Source: Cryptomeria japonica
Taxonomy: Eukaryota > Streptophyta > Pinopsida > Cupressales > Cupressaceae
Direction of reading: 5' to 3'
Length of the DNA stretch: 64,000 bases
Assembly (NCBI RefSeq): GCF_030272615.1
Contig: NC_081408.1
Coordinates: forward strand, 611,325,673 to 611,389,672
The translations under genes were made by a program, and so were the position numbers. This document shows, piece by piece, positions 34,116-46,049 of this stretch (position 1 is its first letter; each line of letters starts with the position of its first letter). The notes beneath the pieces are model-generated. The model ran no database searches, had not been told where the DNA came from, and saw only the letters and a list, made by a program, of their open reading frames with translations.

Positions 34116-36574
34116 CTAGCTCTTTGCCTCTCCCTTATCGCCAGGTGGTGGAGGAGGCAGAGCCTGCTGACCCGGATCCTGCCTAGGTGCCTGAACTCCC
34201 TTGGATCACGCCATATACTGAGAATATGGTGCAACCTGTTGCGCTACTGGAACTGCTATGCTATAAGCCACAACATAATAGGCTTCTCAACTTGGCTAAT
34301 GGAGAACCTCATACTAAAGAATGTCTCGCTCTACCCTCATCGCTGCGACTTGACGATTGTGCTTTGCCCTGAGCTCCACTAGCTGACGATCATGCTCAGC
34401 TCTGACCTTAGCTAACTAACGATCTCTCTTTACTCTAAGGTTTGTTAACTGTCAGTCTCACTCCGCCAGTTGTGTCTGTGCCACTGTCAGCTATGACTAC
34501 AAACTCACTAGGCGTGCTCTCATCGACCACACTGTGTTAGCCCCCTGATCCCTTGCAGGCTCTCTGCCTCCATCTCCTCCTCCATTGCCTCCTCTATCTT
34601 CGCCTCTGACTCCCCCCTTCTCCTTTCTCCTCTGTCGAACATGTCTCGGAGCTACTCTCTCCTCCACCCTTCGCTACCCTCACTCCGCTAAGTCTCACCC
34701 CAACAGCCTCTAGGGATCCACCCTCTCCTCTCTGCTACTGCCTACCACCAATTGGTACCTTGCTGCTGCTAACACCAAGATCACCACCTACCTGCCTTAG
34801 AGTGTCGTCTCTTTGTCACTGCCTCTATCCATGTCCATGTCCCTATGTGGGGGCATCATCCTCTACCTCCTCTATGCGAGGTGCCTGCTCTGCTAGATCC
34901 ATCAATCTCAGGAATGGATGCTGCTGGAACCAATCCCTGTACTGGGTAAATACCCCCGCATCTATAATATCATCTAAATAATCCCATCTAAGTCGCTATA
35001 ACCCAGTCAGTTCTTGCATGCCCAAGGCATCTGATAGCGTCGGTCCCCATCCCCGCATCTCCTCATCTGCATAACGTGTGTATGTAGTAAACTCCTGTGA
35101 GATCCCCTAAGGTTTGCCATACTGCCTCATCACTTGAGTAACAACAAAACGTTCAACCACTAGTGCTGATCTATTGATAAGAGGCCTAGTCATGAATAGG
35201 TCTCTGCGTACAGCTCTCCAATCATCTCAAGGTTCCAGAGCCCTGTAAGGTCTCCATATGACAACTATAAGATCATCTAGTTTTCACCTCCAATAATCGA
35301 TCTTGCCCAGATGGGGCTGCGTAACATATCCAAAATATCTGTAAATGATGGGTTGTTGTGGATCCCTTGCGTCATCAACAATCGGTCTACATACTGGGAG
35401 ATGCTCCCAGGCCCATACCTGTAAAATCAACACCTTGATAGCCATACTCTTCCCCTCTCGGTAGACGATCTCATGCATCTCATGATACATGTGTGTCAGT
35501 ATACATGAACCCCATCCTAATCTTCGGGGTTGCTCAACAAGTCTCTCCAACATCCTACCCCATCCACATAAAAACCCCTGATGCCCCTTGTCTGGCATAA
35601 GAAAACAACCGATGAAACCTACAAGATGCAAGCCAATGGAAAGTCCTCACTATATCTAGTCATCATCTCATCCCAATTGATGGACAGTGTCAGAATGTTT
35701 GCATCATGAAATACCTGCCTCAAGGCTAGAAGGCCAGGATGCTATGCTGAATCATAATCTACCTTATCCCTAGAAAAGGGATATGGAGAATCCTGTATAC
35801 ATCCTCGGGAGTGATGGTCATGTCCCCAATTGGCAAATGAAACTTATTATGCTCTAAATGAAACCTCTCAACTAATGCAATGAGCATACCATGATTCATA
35901 CGGATATCAGGCAACCTGAGAAGATGAGTCAATCTGCATGCATCAATATGCACCCAGTCTATATCTGATAACTGATGAACTAATGTCATGGTCAGTGGAT
36001 ATACGCATCTGAATAACACATCAGGAAATCAAACTTGCAAAAAAATCAAACAAAAGATCATTAGGAAACATTCCAAATTAGCCTCAAAGAGTAGTAAAAC
36101 ATCATGCAAATCTAACTACATCGACTGCAAAATCAAAATTTCAAGTTTGCAACTTCAAAAATGCTCACTATTTTTCAAACGACAAAACATCACAGAGGTA
36201 GCAACTCGTACAAGTTAGGAATTGGTCTCATACGACAAAAAAGTCTGATACGACACAATATTAGCCCTAAAATGACAAAATGGTCTCTTTTGAAGGTTCT
36301 TGTACAACAGAAGGGTAGGTCTAGAATGACAAAACTAGTGACTTTAAATGATAAAACAAACTTGATCATTTTTTCGTATGAGACAAGATCATCCCTCACA
36401 TAACAAAACGACAAATCCTAACTTCAACATGCCAAAAAAAAAAATTCAACAAAAAATTCAATTTTGAAATGAATAATAGGCTTAAGATCGATCACTTACC
36501 GCTGACTCATAGTCCCACGGTCGATTATGTTGTCTCTGGCGCTCAAATCAATGCTCATGTATGGGAACCACCAT
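34116..36574 (-). pseudogene. Element B antisense plant-mobile-domain gene, decayed
   Basis: The arrangement is the same as in element A. Predicted exon 1 is 36574-36500 (ATG, 25 codons with one TGA, donor GTAAGT). The intron runs to about 36009, where a TTATTCAG acceptor lies before the PMD frame; its phase would need a one-base change. The PMD is in two frames: 36019-35759 (NKFHLPIGDMTITPEDVYRIL) and 35631-35284 (WGRMLERLVEQ, WAWEHLPVCRP, GKIDYWR). Further downstream are Pro/Arg-rich remnants and a PPPPP tail near 34.16 kb. Frameshifts and stops make it a pseudogene. Confidence 0.8.
36500..36574 (-). other. Predicted first exon of element B PMD gene
   Basis: ATG GTG GTT opens a 75-base exon ending in GCG directly before GTAAGTGATC. 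The size, phase 0 and donor agree with the element A exon at 7399-7334. An internal TGA fits decay of CGA. Confidence 0.55.
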
Positions 36575-36647
36575 TTTTCTCACAGAAGGTTTTTTGAATT
36601 TTCAAACTTGAAGGGTTAAAATGAATTGAAAATGACACTTTTACCCC

Positions 36648-36657
36648 ATATATAGCC
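36648..36657 (-). promoter_or_regulatory. Candidate TATA box of element B antisense PMD gene
   Basis: The minus strand reads GGCTATATAT about 75 bases before the predicted ATG at 36574, matching GGCTATAAGA in element A. Confidence 0.5.
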
Positions 36658-36659
36658 AA

Positions 36660-37549
36660 AACCCCAATTTTTCAACTTGCTTCGATGGACATGAAAATTG
36701 TACCCTTAGCTAATTTGCTCGTCCTGATTCCATTTTCGGGATCAAAATCGAAATCCGAGATCATTTTGCTAGTCAATTTTCAAAATTTGGACCACTTAGC
36801 GCTTTTCATTAAAAGCTCACTCTTTCTCCAATTTGCGCTCAGTTTCTAATGAATCAACATTGAATCTCAATTTTATTCCTTTGAATTACTTTCGTGCTCA
36901 AATCATCATCATTGCTAAAGCAATTGCCTACAATCACTGTGCAACCCTTGCTATCTTCCAATTTCACTCCCGAGGGGTATACTCATGACATCAAAGTCGA
37001 GAATTTATTTCAAAAATCTTCATTACAAGTCGAGCAACTAAGCTTCATCAAATCAATCACTAGGGGCATATCAGTTTTATCGCTTCATATCAAGATGACA
37101 TTGTCTTTGTTTGAATTAGTCTCTTAACATTAATCAGTTTCATCACTTTTCATCAAGCTGATTATTCGTTTAAATTTAATCAAGGATTTAAAGAGTATCT
37201 TTGATCACACTCAATCTAAGCAAGTGTTTAGTTTCATCGCATCGAATCAAGCTAGACAGTTTATCTTCATTCATCGTATCTTGATCAATCAAGTTCAAGA
37301 TCGATTTTATCTTCGCTCACTATGTCTAGTTCAATCAAGTTCAAGATCGGTAAGATCCGTTTCTTGATCAATCAAGTTCAATTTCGGTATCTTTTCTCTT
37401 CATCAGTCCTAGTTCAATCAAGTTCGGGATCAATTTCACTTTAATCAACTCTATTCAGTTTCATCACTTCAAAACAAGCTGAATACCTCACTCTTCATCT
37501 AGTTCATGATCAATCAAGTTCAAAACTGGTATCTACTAGACATGACTTT
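36660..37549. other. Element B region upstream of the PMD promoter
   Basis: This is AT-rich and non-coding. From 37140 to 37530 it has many copies of words such as AGTTCAATCAAGTTC and GATCAATCAAGTTCAAGATC, a loose tandem repeat of about 40-60 bases. Its place between antisense promoter and LTR suggests it could hold regulatory sequence, but nothing specific is seen. Confidence 0.5.
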
Positions 37550-37596
37550 TCTTTGAAACAACGCGCTACTCGCACATTAATTCAAAGAGGGGCAAA
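37550..37596 (+). promoter_or_regulatory. Element B polypurine tract and conserved upstream box
   Basis: TCTTTGAAACAACGCG (37550-37565) and TCAAAGAGGGGCAAA precede the LTR start TGTAATACCC. Both are shared with element A. Confidence 0.85.
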
Positions 37597-38767
37597 TGTA
37601 ATACCCTAAAAATGGTCATCTAAACCATGTACCCCTAATCTCGACAATGTCACCAAGGTCCTAACCAAAGGCAATTAAATCAATTTTGAGCACATTAATT
37701 AATTCTTTAATTATGAAATGTCACATGGCAAATCAATAACTCAATATTAATTAAATATTTATTTAATTAATTAAATCATTCCAAGTAAATCATTTTTAAA
37801 CAATTATCTTATTTATTTTAATTAAATATCTTTTGTATATTTAATTAAATAAATCAATTTGCCATTAAATCATCAAAAAGGAATTAATTTGAAAAAAAAA
37901 TAAAAATTGTCATAAATTTGCAAAAAAGGAAACAAATCAAGAAAGAGGAATTGGAAATTATGAGCACAAATCTTCAAAAAAGGAAACAAATCAAAAAATG
38001 AATTAATTGACAAAAAAAAAAAGAATTAAAAATTGAGGAAATAAATCAATTGGAGATAATATTGAAAAACAAATTAAAAATTGATAAATAATCTCAAAGA
38101 AAGCAATTAAAACAATTAAATATTAAAACTGAATGAAATAGAGAATAAATCATTTTTGCCTGATTTTATCTTAATTTTAGTTCAATTTCCTTTAAAGTTG
38201 AGAAAAGCATCCAATCACATAAATTCACTTGGATTGTGCTTCCTCTTGGAAAATCTTGACCGCTCATCATCATTTGATCTTAGCGGTTGGTTTCTTTCTG
38301 AATTTTCTATAAATTCAAGCTCTCATCTCTCATTCAAAAATCTTAGAGAATATATTGTTATTATGTTGCTTTTCTCTAGGTTCATTGAGAATTTGCATTG
38401 AGATATTGCATATTAGTTATTTCATATTGCTTAAATCATTTAGCTTAAATATTTATATATTGCTTAAATCATGTTAGATTAATCATGCATATCTAGCTTA
38501 AATCATCATATCTAGATTAATCTTGCATCCATCTAGCTTAAATCCATGCTCATATAGATAAAAAAATCCTTTGTTTAGGTGTTGTCTAGTCACTGGATAG
38601 CTTAGAAATTTGAGAGCAATCTAAACTCGCATCTACTAGAAGGCAATGGGTCAGTTTGTAATGGTTTATTATTCATTGATTATTGATTTACTAACCATGC
38701 ATCTAATGACTTAATTGAAGTGTTGTGTATTTCAGATACATATCCAGGTCCACTTTTCACACACACA
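37597..38767 (+). repeat. Element B 3' LTR
   Basis: It aligns along its whole length with 11478-12634. It has a local duplication near 38490 (extra ATCTAGCTTAAATCATCAT) and scattered transitions. It ends in ACACACACA directly before ATCAT. Confidence 0.95.
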
Positions 38768-38772
38768 ATCAT
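38768..38772. repeat. Right 5-bp target-site duplication of element B (ATCAT)
   Basis: This partners ACCAT at 11473-11477, with one transition difference. LINE coding sequence resumes directly. Confidence 0.9.
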
Positions 38773-39295
38773 TTCTTTCAATTCAATCATTAAAATTTTG
38801 TTGAGATCTTCCAAGCCTAGTGATACCTTCTCTTTTATCCTTCACACTTATTATAGCATTGAAGTCCCCTCTAATGAAAAGATGGTGATTATCATTTTTA
38901 GAGATCACTCCATCCAAGTCTGACCAAAGAGCACTCTTAGAAGTAGAGGATGATAGACCATAGACATTAACCAACAAAAAGGGTACATTTGTAGACAAGT
39001 GCTTGACTTTAACTACTAACCAATTTCTATTGGAGGATACGCCCTCTATTTGGACCATGGTAGGTTTCCAAACTATTAGTAAACCCCCAGAATCACCCTC
39101 TGCTAAAACAACCACCTGCTCGTTGCCCGAGTATTGATTCCCAAGCCCTACTCCAAAGAATTCTGCTTGCTGATAGTCAAGTTTTATTTCTTGAAGCATT
39201 ATAATCTTTGCATTGATCAAAAGAATTCTTCTTTTGATCATGCATTTCTTGTTAGGGGCATTTGGGCCTCTAACATTCCACATCAGGATTTTCAT
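38773..39295 (-). pseudogene. LINE ORF2 endonuclease, N-terminal part
   Basis: It starts MKILMWNVRGPNAPNKK, the typical N-terminus of plant L1 ORF2 APE-type endonuclease with the catalytic Asn. It continues with MLQEIKLD (catalytic Glu) and FIRGDFNAI (usually GGDFN). This enzyme nicks target DNA to prime reverse transcription. A TGA lies just before the element B insertion point. The remainder is at 11477-11188. Confidence 0.88.
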
Positions 39296-41029
39296 TTTTG
39301 TTCAGGAAGGGATGAACCCTACCTTACTTTCAGAATATTAGTCTTGATTTGCCCATCATTTTCACCGTTAAGAACCAAGTGCTTGCTTAAGGTTTTCTTG
39401 CCTCTCTTGGGAGAGATAATGCAAAAATTAGGCTTATATTTGCAAGCAATCATTTGCTTAATGCCCAATTTCCTCTTTTCTCTAACTTTGGAATAGAGAG
39501 ATGCAAAGGGGTCTTCATGACTTGATTAGGATCTTCCTCTTCTTCCATATAGTTATTCTAAAGATTGCTAGTATTGGGATCAAGATTCATGTCAAAGGAA
39601 GAGACTGAAAGACCAAGGGAATCAAAAAAGGGAGTTGGAGATTTCGAAGAGATCAAAATGTTTTGCCTTCATAGGGGTCTCTATAAGAGGAGAAGCAATA
39701 TTAGATTGGGAGTTCACACAAGGGGTGCATGTATAATTTTCTTTGACTCCTAGGTCTTCTTGAAACTTGCCTAGAACCGAAAGGGAATCATGTGAGTTTA
39801 CTGCTTTGGAAACCTCCAAACCATGGTGGAGAGCACCATCATATTTGCAACTTTTGCATAATGTTGACTTTGAGCGTTTCTGTCTCAGAAATAAGATTTG
39901 ATAGGGCTTGTTCCTTCTCCTTGATTAAATCCACTTGACAATTTTTCCTTCCCACCTTCGACCTTCTAACCCGTTTACTTTTCTTGGTAGCCAAACTCGA
40001 TTTAGAAAGGAAAGCATTACACCCACCCCGATTAAAGAGGATTTTCTTTTTAAGGCCATGATTCCTCCTAAAACCGTCAAGAGTGGATGGCTTGACTACG
40101 GGAGAAAGAATAGTCGAAGTAGCAGCTGAATGCTCAGGCAAAGGAGCATTCTAGGTCTACCAAGGGGAAGAGACCAAGGATCTTGCCCATTTTGAATGAG
40201 ATTTTCCTTGGTAGTTACCTGAGGAAGATTACCATCCCTAGCTATATAAGGATGCTCCTTTGCTTTAAATAACGAACCGATGGAGACTTTCATGGAGCTT
40301 CCAGATATAATCTGATTTCCTAGAAGACATTTCCCCGAGGTTCTTTCAGTCAATCTCTTTACCTTTTTTTCCCACCTTCCAACCTCTAAGACTATTTCCA
40401 ATTCTCCATAGAAACCTAAGTCCATGTCTACTTCTACATAAAAATTAGCAACATCCCCTTGCTTTCCATTTAAGAAATTATCTTCTATGCCCCTCAAGGA
40501 GCCTAGCGCATCTCCAATTTTCAAAAGGGCCTCAACACACCAAAATTCTGAGGAGAGCCCAATGAGACTAAGCCAAATTGGGGATTTTCTAATTATATAG
40601 TTTACTGGATCAAAACAACGTTTCCAATCAATCAAATGAAACGTTGAACCAAGATAAAAGACATGACTCCCATGGATAATGCTATTTTTCAAAATTCCGG
40701 AGCAGAAACCCTCTTTACTCCCAAAGCTGTCTTATTAGACCAAAAGCTATTACCTTTCCGCAGGGGAATCCTATTGGCACCAGTAGCCACCTTGTTAGGC
40801 CAAGAAATTTGACCACTCACAAACGAGGAAGCCCTTGGAGAGGGGTACTTCAGACCTCTATCAACCCTGGAAGGGAGGCCACTAGGAAAACTTCTACTGT
40901 TATGATAATTATCTGTAAAAGGCCGCCAATAATTTCCTCGCCAATGATGTCGGGGTGGAGAGATCTAGGCAAAGAAAAGGGACGGTGGAAGGAGCGAAAA
41001 CGGATGTTCCTGTTCGCTACAGACGCCAT
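39296..41029 (-). pseudogene. LINE ORF1 (DUF4283-type nucleic-acid-binding protein)
   Basis: The probable ATG is at 41029-41027 (MASVANRNIRFRS). Frameshifts break it. The best stretch, 40692-40096, reads LGSTFHLIDWKRCFDP, then IIRKSPIWLSLIGL and FYVEVDMDL, matching the DUF4283 region common in plant LINE ORF1. A basic segment follows (40141-39839, KKSKRVRRSKVGRKN). ORF1 proteins bind the element RNA. Degraded linker occupies 39296-39838. Confidence 0.75.
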
Positions 41030-41567
41030 TTCAATGAATTGGTGTTTTCTATTTTTAGTTTATATTTGTTGCTATTTTTTCTTCAAGGTATAACAATGTT
41101 TTGTGGAAATATGTTATTTTTAAATATTAATCTGATATAGTTAAAATGATTTTTTATCAATAAATATATGATAGTCATTTATCATTTTTGTGATGTCTGA
41201 GATATTAAGAATATGTTCATTTATTATGGTAAAATAGAAGGCTTCATTCAAAACATGCAAAATGCCTTGTGAAAGGGACAGATTTTTTTTTTTTTAATAA
41301 AAAAATAAAAAATTTAGAAAACAAATTCTATTTAAAGAGGTACATTTCTAGAGTTATTTCAATTGCAGTAACAAGTTGTTTCTATTATACGTATTAAAGT
41401 GATCACCTCTCTATTCATTTGTGCAAGTTTTTTTCAATATTAAACAATATGTTAAATGCTGATGTTAGGTAAGAGATTTTTATAATGTGTTCTCTAATAT
41501 TATTTAGATTTTAAAATTTGTATCAGTGTTGAAAAAATGAATTTAATATGTTCTGAGCTTATTGCAG

Positions 41568-42231
41568 GTTATAAAATATTTGCATAAACATGGTGCTATG
41601 AAGAAGATATTTCATGAGAGCTCAGGAACCGTCCCATCCAGTTATACCAAATTATTCAACGCAAATGTCATATCTGTAAGTGCAGTTTTAATTGCAACTG
41701 TTGCTTTCGCAGCTGCTTTCACCCCACCGGGAGGTACTCATATCCATGGACAGCGCCTAGTCTTCAAGCTATTTGTGATATTTGACGCCCTGGCCTTCTG
41801 TTATTCTATTGCTTCTGCAATTATCCTTAATTTTGCATTTTCATTCAGCGAAACAGAAGATCGGATCTTAACTGAGATCAGTATGAATGCGTTGTGGTTA
41901 GCGGTATTATCATTATTGTTAACATTTGGTGCAGCAATACATGATCTGGTTGTGGCATCAAAGTGTTTGTGGTTGGCTGTGCTTGTGTGGGTTGTGGTGT
42001 GCCTTCTTCCAATATGGATAAGGGCAATGTCACTACGTGGAAAACTATACTTGTTCATTCCACCTGAACGCTATGTCCATATCTTACTGGGAAGTTTGCG
42101 CGCGGATGGTTCCAATCATTGTGCTTTATCACATTGTTTGGCTAGCTACTGTGGTATTCTTCTATCCTATTATTCGCCCTTCATTATGGTGGGTACGGAA
42201 GAAGCTCCATGGAATCAAATCAAGAATTTAA
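41568..42231 (+). pseudogene. Last exon of an ankyrin-repeat/PGG-domain membrane protein
   Basis: A splice acceptor (TTATTGCAG, ending 41567) leads into a frame reading VIKYLHKHGAMKKIF. The PGG domain (PF13962-type) follows: NVISVSAVLIATVAFAAAFT, PPGGTH and QRLVFKLFVIFDALAF. Four hydrophobic segments follow, consistent with the usual four-helix membrane part of ACD6/ITN1-like proteins. A frame change near 42095-42105 (GTTTGCGCGCGG) is needed to reach the last helix (MVPIIVLYHIVWLATVV) and the stop at 42229-42231. Upstream ankyrin exons are not in the adjacent sequence, where the LINE lies; they may be beyond the window or lost. Confidence 0.75.
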
Positions 42232-44430
42232 TTAGATATGTAGTAAAATGCTTTAAGCTAGTAGTAAGTTCATATATTAAGATCTATTTTAAGTGCTTTC
42301 CAGTAGTTATTCTACTTATTCTGGGGGAGGATTATAATATTAATGTATATAAATGATGGAGTTGAGATGTTGCTGAACATAATTATGTTAATGTTTCCTT
42401 GAAACTTTTTCTCTCTTTACAATAGAACTCTTGCTTCCTTTTCCATTATGACAACTACGACTTTTACAAATTTGTTTAACTTGCGAGTATCAAATTATTA
42501 TCTGTTAGTTTATTTTCCTTCTTTCATATTATTTTATTTAGTATAAGAGATAGCATGATTGAAATGATTGAAACAATATGGTGAGAACATCTTGATATTT
42601 TTTTGAAATTGTGTATTTTTTCAGAAAAATGCATGATTTTAGTCTTTTGGGTTACATTTAAAAAGGTTTGATTAAAAAGACTTTTAATCAAATCTTTCTC
42701 CATCACCTATCATAATGTTCAAAAAATAATTTTCACTTCATCGAATTAGGGGATCAAATGAAATCATTTGAAAATGTAATTTTGTAAGTATGCAATCTTT
42801 ATGTTAACTTTAAAAATAAATATATAGATTATGCTTTCTTTAATAATGCATGCTTTTTAATATTATAATGAATGTTTGTCCACTGTCAAGAACTAATGAG
42901 CTCTATTAAAGATGTTAGGAAAAATAGTATTGTTAAAAAAATATCAAAGAAATATATTACAGTTTACTTGGATTTATTTTTAATTGAAAATAAATTTTTT
43001 CAATTATATGTTAATTCAAAATTAAAATAAGTAAAATATTTAATCAAAAATTGTAAATATAGAATTAAAAAAAACCAAAAAAAAACCTTAGATCATATGT
43101 TAAATTTACTTAGAAAATATTAAAACTTTTTGGTTTACAACCTCCTTAGATTCTTGATTATTTGATAAGAAAAAATTGAAAAACTCTATTTAAAATGTTG
43201 ATTTTAGGTATGCTACTTAGATCAAAAAGTGGGAGATATGACTATGGATCACTTAAACAAGAGGTGGAAAGACTAAGTGAAATTATAACTTTGATATGCA
43301 TGATCAAGAAGAACATTCAAAAGCCATCAAATGATCAACGCTAGGCTTAGTTCCAAACTATGCCTATTTAACAACCATTCCCTTGACTAATATTGAGAGT
43401 CCTTTTTACAAGACACATTATTGTCTATACTATTTTTAGCTCAAAAAAACTTATCAAAGTTATTTTATTTCATTATACCCCTTCTTATTTCAAAAATAGT
43501 TATATTATTATTTTTTAACAATTTCATTTATTGTAGAGTGTAAGAAGTAGTGAACTATCTCTTGATTTTGTGAAACAATATGAAACTCATTTTATTCATA
43601 CTCATATATTATTTAACCTAGTTGCTCTGATGTAGTAACCACTCTATTTTTTCAATTAGCCTTTTTAATTGTGCATATTTATCTACTGGAATTTGATATT
43701 GCAAGTAATATATTTATTTTTTTCTTAAATAGTCATAATTAAAATCTTGACAATATGCTGACTTGATCACATAACATGTTTCTCAAGACCACATAGATAT
43801 TGCATAAATTATTTCAAGATGTTGTATATATTTTCTTGAATTACCAATTGGTAAGCTAGTTCTATGTCATTTTTTGACAATTCCCCTTTCACGCATTTCT
43901 TTTATCTTCAATCAAAGGTAGGCCTTCTACATTCATAATCTCATAAGAAAAGTTAACTCACTAAAGCCATTATGAGCACATTTTGGTGTCAAATTTTACT
44001 TTCATGTATCTCCTGGCTCTCTTTTGGTTTAGATGTAATATTTTATGACTCCTTAACACACTCTTTCTACAAGACTTCTTTTTTTGTTGAATATGTTTAT
44101 AACATGGATAAAAATAAACAAAAAATCAATATCCAAAAAATCATGATTGAGCATTGGTGAATTTAATTAGGCTAATGTGTGGGATTAGACTACTCTACAT
44201 GCATCATAGTATGGTAGCTATTGATGTAGGAGAATCCAAGGTGTAATAGAAATCTTGCACGACCTAAAAATATTTTATTTTGTATGTTTGAATGTTATAG
44301 TAATTGTGTTCTTACTATAGAAAACTATTCATATTGTAGAATTTTATATTCTTATTTCATTCATCATTTAATTATATCAAAAATTTTAAATTATTACTAT
44401 AAAACACCTCATGTTGATCCTAAAACTTCC
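42232..44430. other. AT-rich intergenic sequence
   Basis: No gene, repeat array or transposon domain is recognised. Short ORFs are not convincing. Its first part is probably the 3' flank of the PGG exon. Confidence 0.6.
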
Positions 44431-45280
44431 TGTAATGCCCCGCGAGGAAACCCCAAAGGGATTAAACTATTTACACTAGAAGAGAGTGCAAAATTTTTTT
44501 TTTTATTAAACTTAATAAGTTTAATGTACAATGGGTTCACATAAGTTTAGATTACACAATAGAAGACTTAACACCTACAAGGTTTCCCAACTTGGTTAAC
44601 TAGGTTACCACTACCATTACTTAACATTAGTTTATCCAATTAAGTTAATTAAACTTAACAACATCATTACACTAAATCAATGGTTAATTCATTCAATAGG
44701 ATAAAATATTGATAACATGTCTTATTTCATTTATTAGCAATCTAACCATTTCATTGTATCGAATTTTCAAATAAAACATATGTATTACAATAAATTTCAA
44801 TACATACATTGTTTACATCAAAGATAATAATTACATTGCATCTAACTAAATCAAAAAAAGTTATAATATAATTTACATCATGCCATGAAGGCATACAATA
44901 TAATAAATACAATTGACCTTGAAGGGTCCAAGATATACAAAGAATGATCCATAGTAAATGGGATCCAACTGGATAACAAAACGCTTGAATCCAAGTGCAA
45001 CTGGAACGCCAGTGAAGCCAACTCCGCAAGATGGAACAAACACACACCCGATGGAAAGTGGCACTACCACCTGACCATGTGGCTCCAAAAAGAACCACCC
45101 CACCGTGCTAAGAGATAGGAATAAGACCCACTAGCAACCTATAGGTATGCACACACACATGATCGAACTCACAACATCAAAATGAATCACAAGAAGTAAA
45201 CTCACAGAACATGACTCCACATTAAATCAGGTGAAATCAACAAGACTACACACTAGTGACCATAGCATAAGTGCAAGAAG
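44431..45280. other. Unassigned stretch with an LTR-like start
   Basis: TGTAATGCCCCGCGAGG at 44431 resembles the start of many plant gypsy LTRs (compare TGTAATACCC of element B). No matching end, partner or polypurine tract could be fixed. ORFs here show no domain. Confidence 0.25.
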
Positions 45281-45339
45281 TTGTGTCCACTTAATGTGGA
45301 AGTTTTGGACTTACTTAAAAAGTGGAAATCGGGTGGAAA

Positions 45340-45550
45340 GAATAGGAAACAAATCGGGATCCCATTTACTCTCGAGATCCTGAGCCTAAAAACAAATGGG
45401 ATCCCGAGCTTAGAACCCAAAATGGGATCCTGTGTTAAAAATGAAATAGGATCCCATGTTGAAATGAAAGAGGATCCTGTTTCATTTCAACACGGGATCT
45501 CGTTTCGAATATATAATTTTTTTTTTGCCATACGGGATCCCGATTGAAGG
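45340..45550. repeat. Cluster of GGGATCCCG-like palindromes
   Basis: About eight copies of GGGATCCCG, AGGATCCTG or close variants occur in 200 bases, spaced 20-35 bases. A perfect hairpin with arms GTTGAAATGAAA and TTTCATTTCAAC lies at 45458-45491. Confidence 0.7.
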
Positions 45551-45639
45551 AGTAGAGCCCTCCCAGAAATTGCCAGTAACCCGCCTGCAAGTCTTCCAGG
45601 TACGCCCAACACCCACTTTTATTCAATAATTCATATTTA

Positions 45640-45850
45640 GATTAATTTTTTAGTTAAAAAATTAGATTTTTAGTTTAAATTTTTTTTTTTTTGTTAATGA
45701 TTTTTAGTTTAAAAATTGTTTTTTTTGTTAATGATTTTTAGTTTTAAATTTATTTTTTTTGTTAGAAATAAATATTTTTTAGCTTAATAATTATTTTTTC
45801 ATTAGAAAAGTATGTTTTTGGTTTTAAAATTAGTTAAATTTAGTTTGAAT
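45640..45850 (+). repeat. Degenerate TTTTTAGTTTAAA tandem repeat
   Basis: Four to six loose copies of a T-rich unit (GATTTTTAGTTTAAAAATTG and variants) are spaced by about 40 bases. It marks the left approach to the repeat structure at 46-52 kb. Confidence 0.5.
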
Positions 45851-46049
45851 TTTTTTAATGAATTGATTAGATTAGGATTTTTTTAAAACGAATAACTTTA
45901 ATAAAAATGTTGAAAACCTTGAAATGAAACCAAAACCCAAAAAAAAATCAAAACCAAAACATTTAATTTACAGGATCAAAACAAAAATGAAAATGAAAAC
46001 CAAAACCAAAACATTACAACAAAAACGAAACTATTTAAAACATCTAAAT

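Larger units (their letters stand above)
11478..38767 (+). mobile_element. Element B: complete 27.3-kb Tat/Ogre-type LTR retrotransposon inserted in the LINE
   Basis: Two LTRs (11478-12634 and 37597-38767) and a 5-bp target duplication frame a body. The body holds a leader, gag, protease, G-patch, a 9-kb insert, RT, two RNase H domains, integrase, an antisense PMD gene and a polypurine tract. The order and the very large size match Ogre-like members of the Tat lineage. By eye the first 280 or so bases of the two LTRs differ at about 15 places, mostly transitions, so the insertion is not recent. All protein genes are broken. Without the insert the element would be about 18 kb. Confidence 0.95.
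38768..41060 (-). mobile_element. LINE (L1-type), 5' part
   Basis: The minus strand holds ORF1 (about 41029 down to 39839) followed by the endonuclease start of ORF2 (39295-38773). It continues at 11477 on the other side of element B. The 5' limit of the LINE is not marked by a clear target duplication and is placed just beyond the ORF1 ATG at 41029-41027. Confidence 0.85.

Noticed and set aside
36009-36019. Firm acceptor for the element B PMD intron
   Set aside because: TTATTCAG is present, but the phase disagrees by one base with the following PMD frame, so it is only a candidate.
44431-45280. Solo LTR starting TGTAATGCCCC
   Set aside because: No terminal CA with matching target duplication could be fixed.
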